Shown here piece by piece: positions 23,646 to 33,765 of a stretch of DNA of 64,000 nt (position 1 is its first letter; each line of letters opens with the position of its first letter). The notes under the pieces are model-generated. The model made no database searches. It had not been told where the DNA came from and saw only the letters and a list, made by a program, of their open reading frames with translations. The stretch is from Bombardia bombarda (Eukaryota > Ascomycota > Sordariomycetes > Sordariales > Lasiosphaeriaceae), in contig JAULSR010000001.1 in the NCBI GenBank assembly GCA_030512295.1, positions 7,215,001-7,279,000 on the forward strand. Reading direction: 5' to 3'. The position numbers and the translations under genes are program-made.

Positions 23646-25069
23646 ATGTTTTCTTTTCCCACTCCATCGGTATACCAGGCGTCAAAATGCTACGCATCAT
23701 ACGGGGTGATCAGCCATTTGGACCCAAAACAGCCCCCCTCCAAGGGCAAGCCGTGGACCACATTTACAGGTCAAGATTTTGTCCACAAGGTTCGCAACAT
23801 CTTTCGCAATATTTTCATTTTTTTTTATATTTCCTTGCAATTATCAGTCCATACCAACTTCTCGTGCATTGTGTAATACACCGTCGACAACCATCGTACC
23901 ATTGCTGATCCTCTGCATAAGGCCGATCTTCTCGTGCCCCAGGAGGCGTTTGATGCTGTCCATGCGAAGCTTGTCAGAGATACGCCGGCGCCAGTTTTCA
24001 AGCGGGTCATAATGTCTCTTCATGACGCTATATCCGGTCATTTCTTTTACGAATATATCAAGAAAGGTAAGTTTGCCATACTTCTCCAAGAAATTTGGCG
24101 AGTAGCTTCTGATCAAAAATAGGGGACATCATGATGCTTTCTGAGGGTCGAAGAGGACTTGACAATGTGTTTTGCTTGAAATCTGGTATGATCTCAGGAA
24201 CTCTGACATTATTGATGGCACAAATGCTAACCAATCAGGACAATTGACCATGTATCTGGACAAGGAAGCATATGAGCGAACCGGCATGGTTGGCAAACCG
24301 CACGGGGTCAAGGGAAAAAGGGGTGTGAAGCCTCGATGGAGTAAGTATTCTAGGAAACCGGGCTTTCGTGAATCGCAGCTAATGGCCTTAGTCGTCGAGT
24401 TGGATCTTACAAACCCATCGATGGTGCCTGGCAAAAAGACATTCGACAGATTGTTGTACACAACTAAAAACGCACACAACGCACCTATCACCTGGATGTT
24501 TTGCAATCTCTCGGCTACAAGTATGTACATTTTGAGGGTATCACGCTCTCATCTCGCTGACACAGTCTATAGCACCTAATCCTGATCCGCTGGCAGCACA
24601 TTTCCCTACTAATTACACCTCCAACCCGGCAGTGTCACAGAACATTGCCTCGCTCGTGCCAAATATGAAGCCACCAGTGGAATCCATTGTGTCAGGAGCC
24701 AAAGAGGAATTCGAGGAATTCGCGACCGAGATCTATGAGTGGCTATCTCTGGTGCGGTTGAGGAGCCCACGCATTCAACCCGGTGACCAGATCGATCCAT
24801 ATCTGTGTCGGTACCAGGTTCCTGGAGGCGAGGAGCATCAGGAGACCAAGATCTGCAAAATCAGCTGGCAAGGGTTTCTTTCGCCATCGTGGTCCAAACA
24901 GACTCTCGTTGACGTTATTGGCGCCCTGCCATCGTCTAAAACTTGGTTCTCCTTCAGCACCACAACCTTCTCGAAGGGTATGGCAGGAGACAATGCTGAA
25001 TGCACTATTCTCCGGCCGCCCGGGTCGCCAGGAGAGTATGTCATGTGGGAGATCAAAAGCCATGAATAA
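23646..25069 (+). CDS. RPP40: Ribonuclease P protein subunit Rpp40 family
   Basis: Protein subunit of nuclear RNase P/MRP, which trims tRNA 5' ends. Six exons: 23646-23789, 23922-24066, 24123-24185, 24239-24340, 24392-24520 and 24573-25069; 359 residues, closing in frame. Family features: N terminus SFPTPSVYQASKCYASYGV, PAPVFKRVIMSLHDAISGHFFYEYIKK, MMLSEGRRGLDNVFCLKSG, the conserved YERTGMVGKPHGVKGKRGVKPRW, TPNPDP, EFATEIYEWLSLVRLRSPRI, CKISWQGFLSPSW and the end SPGEYVMWEIKSHE. The first intron has an unusual donor (AAG|GTTCGC) and was placed because it gives FVHKADLLVPQEAF; this junction is the least certain. The 3' end faces the ankyrin gene 25 bp away. Confidence 0.9.
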
Positions 25070-25094
25070 AGTCGTCGATTTCTATTCAGAAACA

Positions 25095-25751
25095 TCATTC
25101 CTGTCTCGGCCGGACGCTTCTCTCCTCGCTTAGCCCGCCGCCCCCAAGAATGGACTCTTCAACCAGCTGCCGCAGTTGCGCTTCGCCCTCGGGTGTCTCA
25201 AAGTCCACTCTCGAAGCAAGCTCTTCTATCCTCCGGCGGAACTCGGGGTCTGGCTGCTGTCCTGATGCCTCTGCCTCGTCCATTGTGCCCATTGTAACTC
25301 GTACTCCCTCGGGGGCGGGCGGGAGGTCCAAATACGAAGGGCCGTCCCCGTTTACCACGCCGTTGGTGCCAGCATGTCCAAGTTCGAGGCCGGCAAGATA
25401 TTCTACCAGTGCCGGCAGCTCGCCCTCCGACTCGATCTTTTCCCTCGCCGTCATGCCCTCGTCGTTGGCGAGCTTCGCATCCAGACCCAGCTCCTCGACC
25501 AGGACTCGGGCTGCATCGACGGTTTCTACGACAAACAGTGCCGTCTCACCGTCCTCGTCCTTGAGGTCGACCGGAACGCTGAACTCTCGAATCAAAGTGC
25601 GTAGAAGGTCGAGGTGATTGTAGCTGGCAGCAGCGTGAACGAGGGAGTAGCCATGTTCGTCCTGGCCTGTCGCGAGAGATCGGTCTTGGCGGAGCAGTGT
25701 CACGAGTGCCTCGGGGCTGTCGGCTGCGAGAATGTACGGATTGGGAGGCAT
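25095..25751 (-). CDS. Small ankyrin-repeat protein, Yar1-like
   Basis: Single exon, 218 residues. Ankyrin repeats occupy about 1-110: AADSPEALVTLLRQDRSLA, then YSLVHAAASYNHLDLLRTLI, GETALFVVETVDAARVLVEE and NDEGMTAREKIE. The C-terminal third is acidic and predicted helical (EFRRRIEELASRVDFETPEGEAQ). Size and layout match fungal proteins related to yeast Yar1, a ribosomal-protein-S3 chaperone, and S. pombe P16F5.05c. The assignment is by architecture only, so the exact role is uncertain. Its stop lies 25 bp from the RPP40 stop on the opposite strand, so the two 3' UTRs must overlap. Confidence 0.8.
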   Translation of the reverse strand: MPPNPYILAADSPEALVTLLRQDRSLATGQDEHGYSLVHAAASYNHLDLLRTLIREFSVPVDLKDEDGETALFVVETVDAARVLVEELGLDAKLANDEGMTAREKIESEGELPALVEYLAGLELGHAGTNGVVNGDGPSYLDLPPAPEGVRVTMGTMDEAEASGQQPDPEFRRRIEELASRVDFETPEGEAQLRQLVEESILGGGGLSEERSVRPRQE

Positions 25752-26840
25752 TTTTGATTGGCGGGGAGACGTTTAGATATTCGGGAATGTTTTGTTGTTG
25801 GATTTTCTTTTTGCTAAAGGAGCTCGGTATCTTGGTCGGTCTCTTTGTCGAGCTTGTTGGAGTTTTTGGGGCGCTCCTCTGTGCCTGGCGGGAACAAAAT
25901 TTTGGCGGGGCATTCTAACGCGGGGCACTGAACCTTGACTCCTCGGGCTGTGTGACCCCGCTATCTAATGGCTGGTTCCTTGTTCGAGTTCCGTTCCTAC
26001 ACTTTCATACATGTACTCGAATGCATCATGAGGCAGCCATCAGGAGACAATTGTAGTAGTCCATTGAGGGCTAATACGCAGGTAGCAAAACACACAAACA
26101 TCCTTGATGTCTTTGAGTTGTATTTGTTTGTTCTATACTCTGCAGGTACAATGACACATGGGTATCACAGCCCGTCTGACTGGGAATTGAGTTTCGCGCT
26201 TGGACCGGTGAGTATTGTGGGGCTTTGGGCTTTCTTTCAGTTCTAAACTGCGGGTTGATGCTGCTCGCAGGTTGCCTCCCTTATGATTGATTGAAGCACT
26301 CGAGCGCATCACTCATTAAAGCTTGCGAACCAACATACAACCTTGTGCGAGTGACTGGTTCGCCGAATCTAAACTGCGGGGCGACAAGAAACAACCTGGC
26401 TTGTATTTCCAGCCTTGAGAGGTTGTTTGAGGCAGTACAGGAGCTTGGTCGATTGCTTGGCCGCTTAAAAACCGTTGACTCACTGACCGGGAAGCATCAA
26501 ACGGGGTGATCCAATTGTCTTCATCGCATCCATTGCTCCTGCCAAGTCCAGTGCTTGCTACATGTGGCGGCACAGCACAAGACTTCCTTTACAACCACTA
26601 CCAAAATATAATCTTTTCCCCAGAGGGACACAACATCTCCAATCTTCTTTCTTCCACTGTTCAGTCCAGCTTCAGCAAGCGCCGCCTGTGACATTTCACC
26701 TGCAGCCAAAGCCCAAAACCTGTGGTGACCGTATCCACACCACACACACCACCATCTTCTCCCGTCAAACACCTACAACTATTTCCAGCCTGAATAACGC
26801 CCACTTCTCCACCAAAGCACTAACTCACCACAAGCTTACC
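25752..26840. other. Divergent intergenic region, ankyrin gene / TRL1
   Basis: Contains the promoters of both genes. The part from 26562 is an open in-frame extension of TRL1 (see that entry and the findings). A TGACTCA heptamer lies at 26476-26482. I see nothing else. Confidence 0.5.
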
Positions 26841-29342
26841 ATGGAGCACTCTCTTGCACTTCAGTATCCGCCAAGGACCGACTATGGCAAGGACGCTGTC
26901 GGCGCGGAACCCCCATATATCAATCAAGATGCCCAGCAAATGGCAACTCTCATGCGGGGTCTGGAAGACGCAACCAAGAAGAAGAGCGGCTTCAGTGTGA
27001 AAAAGACAACATTCAATGTTGCGATATCCCCAGAAAAGATCAAGGTCGACTCGTGGCGGTTCCAGGAGTGGGACTACAAGAAGACACATCTGCCGACCTA
27101 CGCTCGAGGACTATTCACAACCAAGACCAGGAAAGGAGCCCCAGAGATTGTGATTCGCGGATATGACAAATTCTTCAACATCGACGAGGTTCGGGAGACT
27201 GAGTGGCGCAACATCCAGGACAGGACCATGGGTCCCTACGAAATCACCTTGAAGGAGAACGGGTGCATCATCTTTGTCAGTGGTCTGGAGGATGACACCC
27301 TTCTCGTGTGCAGCAAGCACTCGACTGGTGCACGGAGCGACGTCGAGACCAGCCATGCCGCCGCTGGCGAGAAGCGGTTAGAGAGACAGCTGGAACGCAT
27401 CGGCAAGACGAAGCAGGATCTTGCTAGGGAGCTGAGAAAGCGCAATGTCACAGCCGTGGCGGAGCTTTGCGACGACAGTTTTGAGGAGCATATTCTGGCC
27501 TACGGACCTGACAAGGCCGGCCTGTACTTGCATGGCATCAACCTCAACCTTCCCGAGTTCGTCACCTACCCGTCTCCACTTGTCCAGCAATTCGCCGACG
27601 ACTGGGGTTTTGTCAAGACAGGCCTCATCATTATGCAGGAAATTGACGAGGTCAAGGCTTTCCTCGAGGAGATTGCCGAGACAGGTCACCATGGTGGCCG
27701 TGATATTGAGGGATTTGTCATTCGTTGCAAGATGACGATGGAGCGAGGAAAGCTGCCATACCAGGACTGGTTCTTCAAGTACAAGTTTGACGAGCCATAT
27801 TTGATGTACCGCCAATGGCGAGAGTGCACCAAGGCTCTCATCGCCGGCAGGCAGCCCAAGTTCAGGAAGCACATAAAGATCACGGAAGAGTATCTACTGT
27901 ATGCTCGGAAGCGACTCGCTGCTGATAGGGAACTGGCCAAACTGTACAACAAGAACCACGGAATCATCGCCCTCCGGAACGACTTCCTTGAGTTCAAGAA
28001 CTTGAACGGAGTTGACGCCGCAAACTTTGAAGCGATGTACGGAGGGGGCGCAAGCACAGAGACAACGCGGGACATTATTCTTGTTCCTATTGCGACCATT
28101 GGGTGCGGAAAGACAACGCTCGCAGTGGCACTTACCCATCTGTTTGGCTGGGCCCATATCCAAAACGACAACATTACCGGTCCCAAGCGACCTCCTCGTT
28201 TCACAAAGGCCCTTTTGGACGAGCTTGAGGACCATCCAGCCGCATTTGCTGACCGCAACAATGCACAGAAGCACGAGCGCAAGCAGCTCATCACCGACGT
28301 CAAAATGTCACACGCCTACGCCAAACTCGTTGCGCTGTACTTTGTCCACAGCGATATCAACGACATTCGTAGGGTTACACAGCAGCGGGTATTTGAGCGA
28401 GGCGATAACCACCAGACCATCCAGGCTGCCTCGGACATGAACAAGGTCCGCGGCATCATGGAGGGCTTCATCAACCGCTTCGAGCCCTTGGACTTGGAGC
28501 GCGAGCCCGATTCTGGCTTCGATGCAGTTATCGACCTGGACCCTATTGCAGGCAGCAGAGCAAATCTGGAGACTGTCGTCAAGGAGCTGCATCGCATCTA
28601 CCCGAATCTCGTCGCCGAGGTGCCTTCGGCCGAAGACATGGATGCCGCGATCACGGCGGCGCTGGAAGCATACAAGCCCGACGTGCGCCACACGATCCCG
28701 GACCACGGCCCGAGGAACAAGAAGGACAACCACCATCAGCAGCAGCTGACGCAGCAGCCAAAGAAGAAGAAGCCGCTCGAGTACATGTCTGTCGAGCTCG
28801 CGACCAAGGACGTGCTCAGCGCGCTCGAGAAGACGTTTGCGGCCGTCGGGCCCGAGCAGGCGCGCTTCTTCAAGCAGCTGCAGGGCTCGCGCCGTCTGCA
28901 GGCGCGCTTCCACGTCACGCTCCTGCACCGCGCGTCCAGCAAGCAGCACCCGGAGCTGTGGGATCGCTACACGCGCATCCACGAGCAGGAGGGCGGCAAC
29001 TCGCCCGACGGCGAGCTGGACGAGATGCAGGTGCTGCTCGAGCGCGTCGTGTTTGACGGACGCATCATGGCGATCGTGGTTCGGCTGGTGCCGGATGAGA
29101 ACAACAGCAACAACAGCGCGTCTGCGAAGGGGGCTGCTGCTGGACCGAAGTGGGAGTGCGCCAACAAGGTGGCGCATATCACGGTGGGGACGAGGGACGA
29201 GTCGGTCAAGCCCAAGGAGAGCAATGATTTGCTGGCGAGGTGGCTCGAGAAGGGCAGCGGGCCCGAGACCAAGATTGAGGACTTGGTGATTGAGGGTAAG
29301 CCCCTCTTGAATGGAGTCGTCAAGGGGGTGCTTTCGAGATAG
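26841..29342 (+). CDS. TRL1: Fungal tRNA ligase Trl1 (ligase-kinase-cyclic phosphodiesterase)
   Basis: Joins tRNA exons after intron removal and, in yeast, the HAC1 mRNA of the unfolded protein response. Single exon; from this ATG 833 residues, close to yeast Trl1 (827). The ligase domain has the nucleotidyl lysine in LKENGC at about K138 with supporting motifs (GLYLHGINLN, DIEGFVIRCK, WFFKYKFDEPY). The kinase domain has P-loop IGCGKTT at about 419-426. The cyclic phosphodiesterase domain has two H-x-T motifs, HVT at about 691 and HIT at about 779. Start chosen at 26841 (CTTACCATGG, good context). The frame is open back to an ATG at 26562, adding 93 residues that are Arg/His/Thr-rich and nearly free of acidic residues. 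All three active sites are intact. Confidence 0.96.
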   Translation: MEHSLALQYPPRTDYGKDAVGAEPPYINQDAQQMATLMRGLEDATKKKSGFSVKKTTFNVAISPEKIKVDSWRFQEWDYKKTHLPTYARGLFTTKTRKGAPEIVIRGYDKFFNIDEVRETEWRNIQDRTMGPYEITLKENGCIIFVSGLEDDTLLVCSKHSTGARSDVETSHAAAGEKRLERQLERIGKTKQDLARELRKRNVTAVAELCDDSFEEHILAYGPDKAGLYLHGINLNLPEFVTYPSPLVQQFADDWGFVKTGLIIMQEIDEVKAFLEEIAETGHHGGRDIEGFVIRCKMTMERGKLPYQDWFFKYKFDEPYLMYRQWRECTKALIAGRQPKFRKHIKITEEYLLYARKRLAADRELAKLYNKNHGIIALRNDFLEFKNLNGVDAANFEAMYGGGASTETTRDIILVPIATIGCGKTTLAVALTHLFGWAHIQNDNITGPKRPPRFTKALLDELEDHPAAFADRNNAQKHERKQLITDVKMSHAYAKLVALYFVHSDINDIRRVTQQRVFERGDNHQTIQAASDMNKVRGIMEGFINRFEPLDLEREPDSGFDAVIDLDPIAGSRANLETVVKELHRIYPNLVAEVPSAEDMDAAITAALEAYKPDVRHTIPDHGPRNKKDNHHQQQLTQQPKKKKPLEYMSVELATKDVLSALEKTFAAVGPEQARFFKQLQGSRRLQARFHVTLLHRASSKQHPELWDRYTRIHEQEGGNSPDGELDEMQVLLERVVFDGRIMAIVVRLVPDENNSNNSASAKGAAAGPKWECANKVAHITVGTRDESVKPKESNDLLARWLEKGSGPETKIEDLVIEGKPLLNGVVKGVLSR

Positions 29343-29807
29343 GATAGGAGAGAGCACCTTCCGGGTGGTCGAGGTCGCGGTGGTGGGGGACATACGGGGT
29401 GGAGGCAAAAGGGGAAGCGGAAGCGGGAACAGGGAGCTCGTTGAGAAGCCAGAAAGGAGGTAAAGAGTGATAGTAGTGAATGCTAGCTAGCATAAGAGTG
29501 AAACAAAAGGAGAAAAGAGCGTATCTTTGTAGCATACATATGCCGCTAGTGGCAGCGTAAGCTGACACTTCTAGTATTCTAGCATTTTATCATCTCGTAA
29601 GTCTAGCATATTCCTAGCAAAGATGAGGCATCTGTAGTCAGAGACTTTTGGGTGGTATATTATTCCTTATTTTATCTGCATTAAATGGGAAGACTGAGTG
29701 AGGAATACTTCTAAAGTTATGTGAAACATTTATCGTATACTGTATTTGATGTGACAAAATGTTCATGGTATTTTGTACACCAGGCACCATCAAGAAGCGC
29801 ACAATAC
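29343..29807. other. Convergent intergenic region, TRL1 / TRP4
   Basis: 465 bp between two 3' ends; AT-rich towards 29560-29800. No coding feature; likely 3' UTRs. Confidence 0.5.
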
Positions 29808-31114
29808 TCACTCGCTGAAGCTATTCGTAACCTCGACAAAGCCGGCCCACTGCCTCGCCGCCTCGCCGCTCTTGATAGCCCACCTCGCCCTCCTCACGCC
29901 CTCCCTCCAACGGCCACCGCCAGGCCCGCGCTCCTGGATCACCACGCCATCATCGCCGTGCCCCATGTCGCTGGTCTCTGCCTCACATATACCAGACACA
30001 ACGAACAAGGCAGCCGTGTTGATCAGCACAAAGTGCAGAATGGGATCATCATCCGGCACCTGGCCGTTGAGGATGCGCGCGAGGATGGCGGCGTTCTCGG
30101 CCGGCTCCTTGCCGGGCGAGACCGTCGACAGCGGGTGCGCGGGGAGGCCAAAGTCGCGCGGGTGGAGGAGGAAGTGCTCCACCTCTATCTCCTCATTACT
30201 ACCACTGCCCTTACCCTCCTCCTCCTTACTGCTAGAGCTAAGCATCCAGCAGAGCGTGTCACCCGCGCAGCTGATCTCGTCGAGCTCCTCGTCGCCGCAC
30301 ACGACCATGGCCTTCTTGGCGCCGGCGATGCGCAGGGCGTCGGCGAAGACGGGGCCGATGTCCTTGCGGGCGACGCCGATCATGCGGGCCTCGAGGTCGG
30401 TCGGGTTGGCGAGGGGGCCGACGAGGTTGAAGACGGTGCGCCAGGGCAGCTGCCTGCGGATGGGGGCGACGTGGCGCATGCCCGGGTGGAAGACGGGGGC
30501 GAAGAGGAAGGCGTAGTTGGTGGCGGCGTAGACGGCGGCGATGGTGTCGGGGCGGACGCGGGCGATTTGCGGGGGAGGGGGTTGGCCATGTTGGCGAGGA
30601 GGTCGGCGGAGCCCGACTTGGAGGTGGAGGCTTTGTTGCCGTGCTTGGAGAGGAGGAGGAGGGAGGAGGCGAGGATGGAGGAGGTGGTGGAGATGTTGAA
30701 GGTGTTGTGGGCGTCGCCGCCGGTGCCGACGATGTCGCACTGGTTGGGGGGTGGGGGTGTTAGTGGGTGGGTGGGATGACGGGGGAGGCTTGTTCGTACC
30801 AGGCCGCCGTTGTAGTTGCCCTCTTTCCTCCCTCTCTGCTCGACGACGGAGCGCAGGGCGGTCTTGTCAATTTGCGCGGAGGCTTTCAGCATGGCGGCGG
30901 CCGTCTTGGCGAGGACGTCGGCATGGCGGTCGAGTCCGGTGAAGTGCAGGCACATGAGCAGCGAGGAGGCCTGGACATCAGACACTTGGTTTGTGAAGAA
31001 GTACGAGATGGCCTCGGCGATCTCGTCAGCCGTTACGGGCTTGGGGTGGCCCAGGGGCCAGAGCCGCGAGAGCAATGGCTTGATGTCGACCGGGGCCAGC
31101 TGTTGAGACGACAT
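29808..31114 (-). CDS. TRP4: Anthranilate phosphoribosyltransferase (tryptophan biosynthesis), with a one-base frameshift
   Basis: Transfers phosphoribose from PRPP to anthranilate, step 2 of tryptophan synthesis. Two exons on the minus strand, 31114-30800 and 30739-29808, with a 60-bp intron. N-terminal helical domain (LSRLWPL... SDVQASSLLMCLHFTGLD), then the PRPP loop CDIVGTGGDAHNTFNIST (about 106-123) and KHGNKAS. Downstream: YAATNYAFLFAPVFHPGMR, NLVGPLANP and GAKKAMVVCGDEELDE. Between LLANM and IARVRP the frame slips by one. One extra G/C in the G5 runs at 30571-30575 or 30577-30581 (plus strand) restores 415 residues and the expected family sequence. An Asn/Ser/Glu-rich insertion (SSSSKEEEGKGSGSNEE) lies in the C-terminal half. 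A TGACTCA element (31288-31294) sits 174 bp before the start. Confidence 0.88.
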
Positions 31115-31766
31115 CTTTTCTTTCACTTTTTCTTCTTTTGCTGTCTCTTGTGGTCTTTGGTGTTTTGGGACCGGATCAAGCCCTTCTTTAAAGATGGGTA
31201 TTTCTTCACAAAGATAACCTTCAAGGACACCACTTGGATGGCAGATATGGTCGCACACGGGGTTTTCGGGCGCAGTATATGAGATGTTGACTCATTGTTG
31301 ATCTGGGTGCGTGGATGAGCTGAGAGCGAGCTCGGATGTACCAGATTGAGGGTCGGGCCTTGAATGCTTCCTTGTCCCACCCGCCCCGCGATACCCGCGG
31401 TGCCTGGAGGTGGTCGTTCGGGTCGTTATTGCGGGGCCCTACAGGGGTCTTACAGCGATCTTCATCCTCCGAAGAGTGGCAGAATCCCCCGGTTACCCGG
31501 GCGGTGAGACACTGAGGCGGCTTGGCTGAACTGGTCGCGCTGGAGCGCTGCTGTGCACCTTGGGAATGGTGGTCAATGCGGCTGCCAGCAATTGACGAAG
31601 GGCCAAAATTTTGGAGCTTTGACAGGCCAATTCACGACGGACCATTTGTCGCCCAGATCAATCAAGTCGCCAAAGGGGAAAGTAGATCTACCACAGCCAG
31701 GTTCGTGCTCAACCGCACCAATTGCTTCCTGCCAGCAGGCTTACGGATAACTATAACAACAGCAGC
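31115..31766. other. Divergent promoter region, TRP4 / mitochondrial uL10m
   Basis: 652 bp between start codons on opposite strands. Carries the TGACTCA element listed separately. A short frame at 31522-31806 has no domain and ends inside the next gene. Confidence 0.55.
31288..31294. promoter_or_regulatory. Putative Gcn4/CPC-1 binding site (TGACTCA)
   Basis: Exact match to the bZIP general-amino-acid-control element, 174 bp upstream of the TRP4 start. Cross-pathway control by CPC-1/CpcA/Gcn4 of tryptophan genes is established in fungi. The heptamer is short and also occurs elsewhere in the window, so binding is inferred from position. Confidence 0.5.
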
Positions 31767-32852
31767 ATGCCTCCAAGACTACGATGCCCGGCCGGCTGCG
31801 GCTTGAAGTCTGCGACGACGATAACGGGCGCGTCGAGGAGGAGGACAATAGCAGCCGCTTCCCACTCGGCCCTTCTCCTCCCATCCTCATTATCCACACC
31901 CACTGTCCCGACGTCGACGAGGCAATTCTCCTCTACCGCCCCCATCCTCAACTCCCTGTCGTCACTGAGGCTGCCAGATGACTACATCCCGCCCACAACA
32001 CCGCCGACGGCGCGCCCAGCCGACGTGCGCAAGGCCCAGCTCCTCCGCACCTACACCTCGCTCCTCCGCTCCACGCCCTTGATGCTCATCTTCCAACACA
32101 ACAACCTTGTCGCCTCCGAGTGGGCCGCTATAAGACGAGAGCTCAACCTCGCCCTCGCCGCCGTGCCCGTCCCCGAGGGCTCCCCCGACATCGCCTCCAA
32201 GATCCAGCTGCAGGTGATCCGCACCCGCATGTTCGACGTCGCCCTCAAGGTAGTCGAGTTCTACGACCCGTCCACGGTCGCCCCCACCACGGGCGTGACT
32301 GCCTCAGGCAAGAAGACAACCGTCACCTACAACCACGACCTCTCCAAGTCGGCCTACGACGCCATCAAGGCCGCCACCGCCTCAGGCAGCACCACACCCG
32401 AGTCGTCCCCCTACGCTCAGCTCTCCCCGCTGCTCGTCGGCCCGACCGCCCTGCTCACCATCCCCACCGTCTCGCCCGCCCACCTGGCCGCCGCCCTGGG
32501 CATCCTCTCGCCCGTGCCCAAGATGTTCCCCGCGCCGTCCAAGCGCAAGAGCCCCGGCTACTACGACCCCATCGCCCAGGCGGGCCTGCAGAAGCTCATG
32601 CTCATCGGCGGCCGCGTCGAGGGCAAAGTCTTTGACATTGACGGCATGAGATGGGTCGGTGGCATCCCCGGCGGCCTCGAGGGCCTGCGCGCCCAGCTCG
32701 TCGCCATGCTGCAGAGCGTCGGCATGGGCCTCGCCGGCACCCTCGAGGCCCCCGGCAAGAGCTTGTGGATGACGATGGAGAGCCGCAAGATCATGCTAGA
32801 GGAGCCGGAGAAGAAGGCGGTCGAGGGCGAGAAGAAGGAGGAGAGCAGCTGA
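31767..32852 (+). CDS. MRPL11: Mitochondrial large-subunit ribosomal protein uL10m (yeast Mrpl11)
   Basis: Single exon, 361 residues from the ATG at 31767 (MPPRLRCPAGCG). An in-frame ATG at 31722 would add 15 residues. The N terminus is Arg/Ser/Thr-rich and poor in acids, a typical mitochondrial presequence, ending near RQFSSTAP. The uL10 domain follows: DVRKAQLLRTYTSLLRSTPLMLIFQHNNLVASEWAAIRREL, LQVIRTRMF and SPLLVGPTALLTIPTVSP. A C-terminal segment (AQAGLQKLMLIGGRVEGKVFDIDGMRWVGGIPGGLEGLRAQLV) matches fungal mitochondrial uL10. It forms the base of the ribosomal stalk in mitochondria. Assigned from motif pattern and presequence. Confidence 0.88.
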   Translation: MPPRLRCPAGCGLKSATTITGASRRRTIAAASHSALLLPSSLSTPTVPTSTRQFSSTAPILNSLSSLRLPDDYIPPTTPPTARPADVRKAQLLRTYTSLLRSTPLMLIFQHNNLVASEWAAIRRELNLALAAVPVPEGSPDIASKIQLQVIRTRMFDVALKVVEFYDPSTVAPTTGVTASGKKTTVTYNHDLSKSAYDAIKAATASGSTTPESSPYAQLSPLLVGPTALLTIPTVSPAHLAAALGILSPVPKMFPAPSKRKSPGYYDPIAQAGLQKLMLIGGRVEGKVFDIDGMRWVGGIPGGLEGLRAQLVAMLQSVGMGLAGTLEAPGKSLWMTMESRKIMLEEPEKKAVEGEKKEESS

Positions 32853-33765
32853 TTTGGTGTTGGGTGACTGGCTGCCGCGTCAGGCTTGCTGATGCTGCTG
32901 CTGTTTGCGTAATATATAGAGAAAGTGTCTCATTTGTGAGATGGACAAAGTGTAAAATACAATGTGAAAGGCTTGGGAAGATGTGTAAATATGTGTCATA
33001 TACTGTGAAGGTTGTTGTGTTGCTGTCCAGATTCTGATATCTAGGGTTAGGGTCGGTTACTCCGTGTTATACAACTTTTGTGATTATTGAGATGTGTATA
33101 TATGGCTCATCGATTTCATCTTCCTCCGGTCGTGTCTTTTCTCTGTTGTCACCTCTCCCATCAAGTCTTGCTTTATCTTGAACCTTTTGCCTTTTTTCTC
33201 CGCATTCTACTTTACGCCTTCCTCCTCTGCTCCTTAGCATCCAATTTCATAGAATATATCTCTGATATATGCACCACTCATGATACTGGTAACCAAAGGC
33301 CTGTATATACGCTCATGTATTAAGAAATTCTTGCTTGAATTTTAAGCCTCACGAACAAGCTTTGTTTTATGGCAGCTTGAACCTCCGTCAAAAGGGAAGT
33401 GTGTGGTTTTGATTTCCCTAATAAGCAATTCAAACTAAAGTTATACGTACGACAAACACATGGTATTCCGATGATTATTAACGAGAGAATATTCATATGT
33501 ACAGAAAGATAAAGAAAAATCAATATTCTAACAAAGCTAGCCTTACTTGGTATCAAGGTATGACACACTTGCAATCCCTTCAATTCATTATGCCAGCACC
33601 TGCCAATAACCAGTCACGTCTCAAAAACAGGCTTCACAACATCATATCCGAAAAGCCACTGTCACCGTCATCAAATTCTTCTAAAACAATGGTATTCCTT
33701 CTTCGCCTTTGAATTTGCACAACTCCCAATCCCCCTTCCCATCCCCCTTCCCATCCCCCCAAAAC
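32853..33765. other. Convergent intergenic region, uL10m / dehydrogenase
   Basis: About 0.9 kb, AT-rich (33040-33700), with only short frames. Marks the left border of the carbohydrate cluster. Confidence 0.5.

Noticed and set aside
26476..26482. TGACTCA upstream of TRL1 as an amino-acid-control site
   Set aside because: The heptamer is expected several times by chance in 64 kb, and TRL1 is not an amino-acid biosynthesis gene; only the TRP4 copy has functional context.
28308..29408. A 366-residue minus-strand frame opposite TRL1
   Set aside because: Leu/Arg-rich shadow of the TRL1 kinase and phosphodiesterase domains; no family features.
29721..30779. A 352-residue plus-strand frame opposite TRP4
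   Set aside because: Shadow frame with no domain; the TRP4 motifs on the minus strand are unmistakable even with the frameshift.
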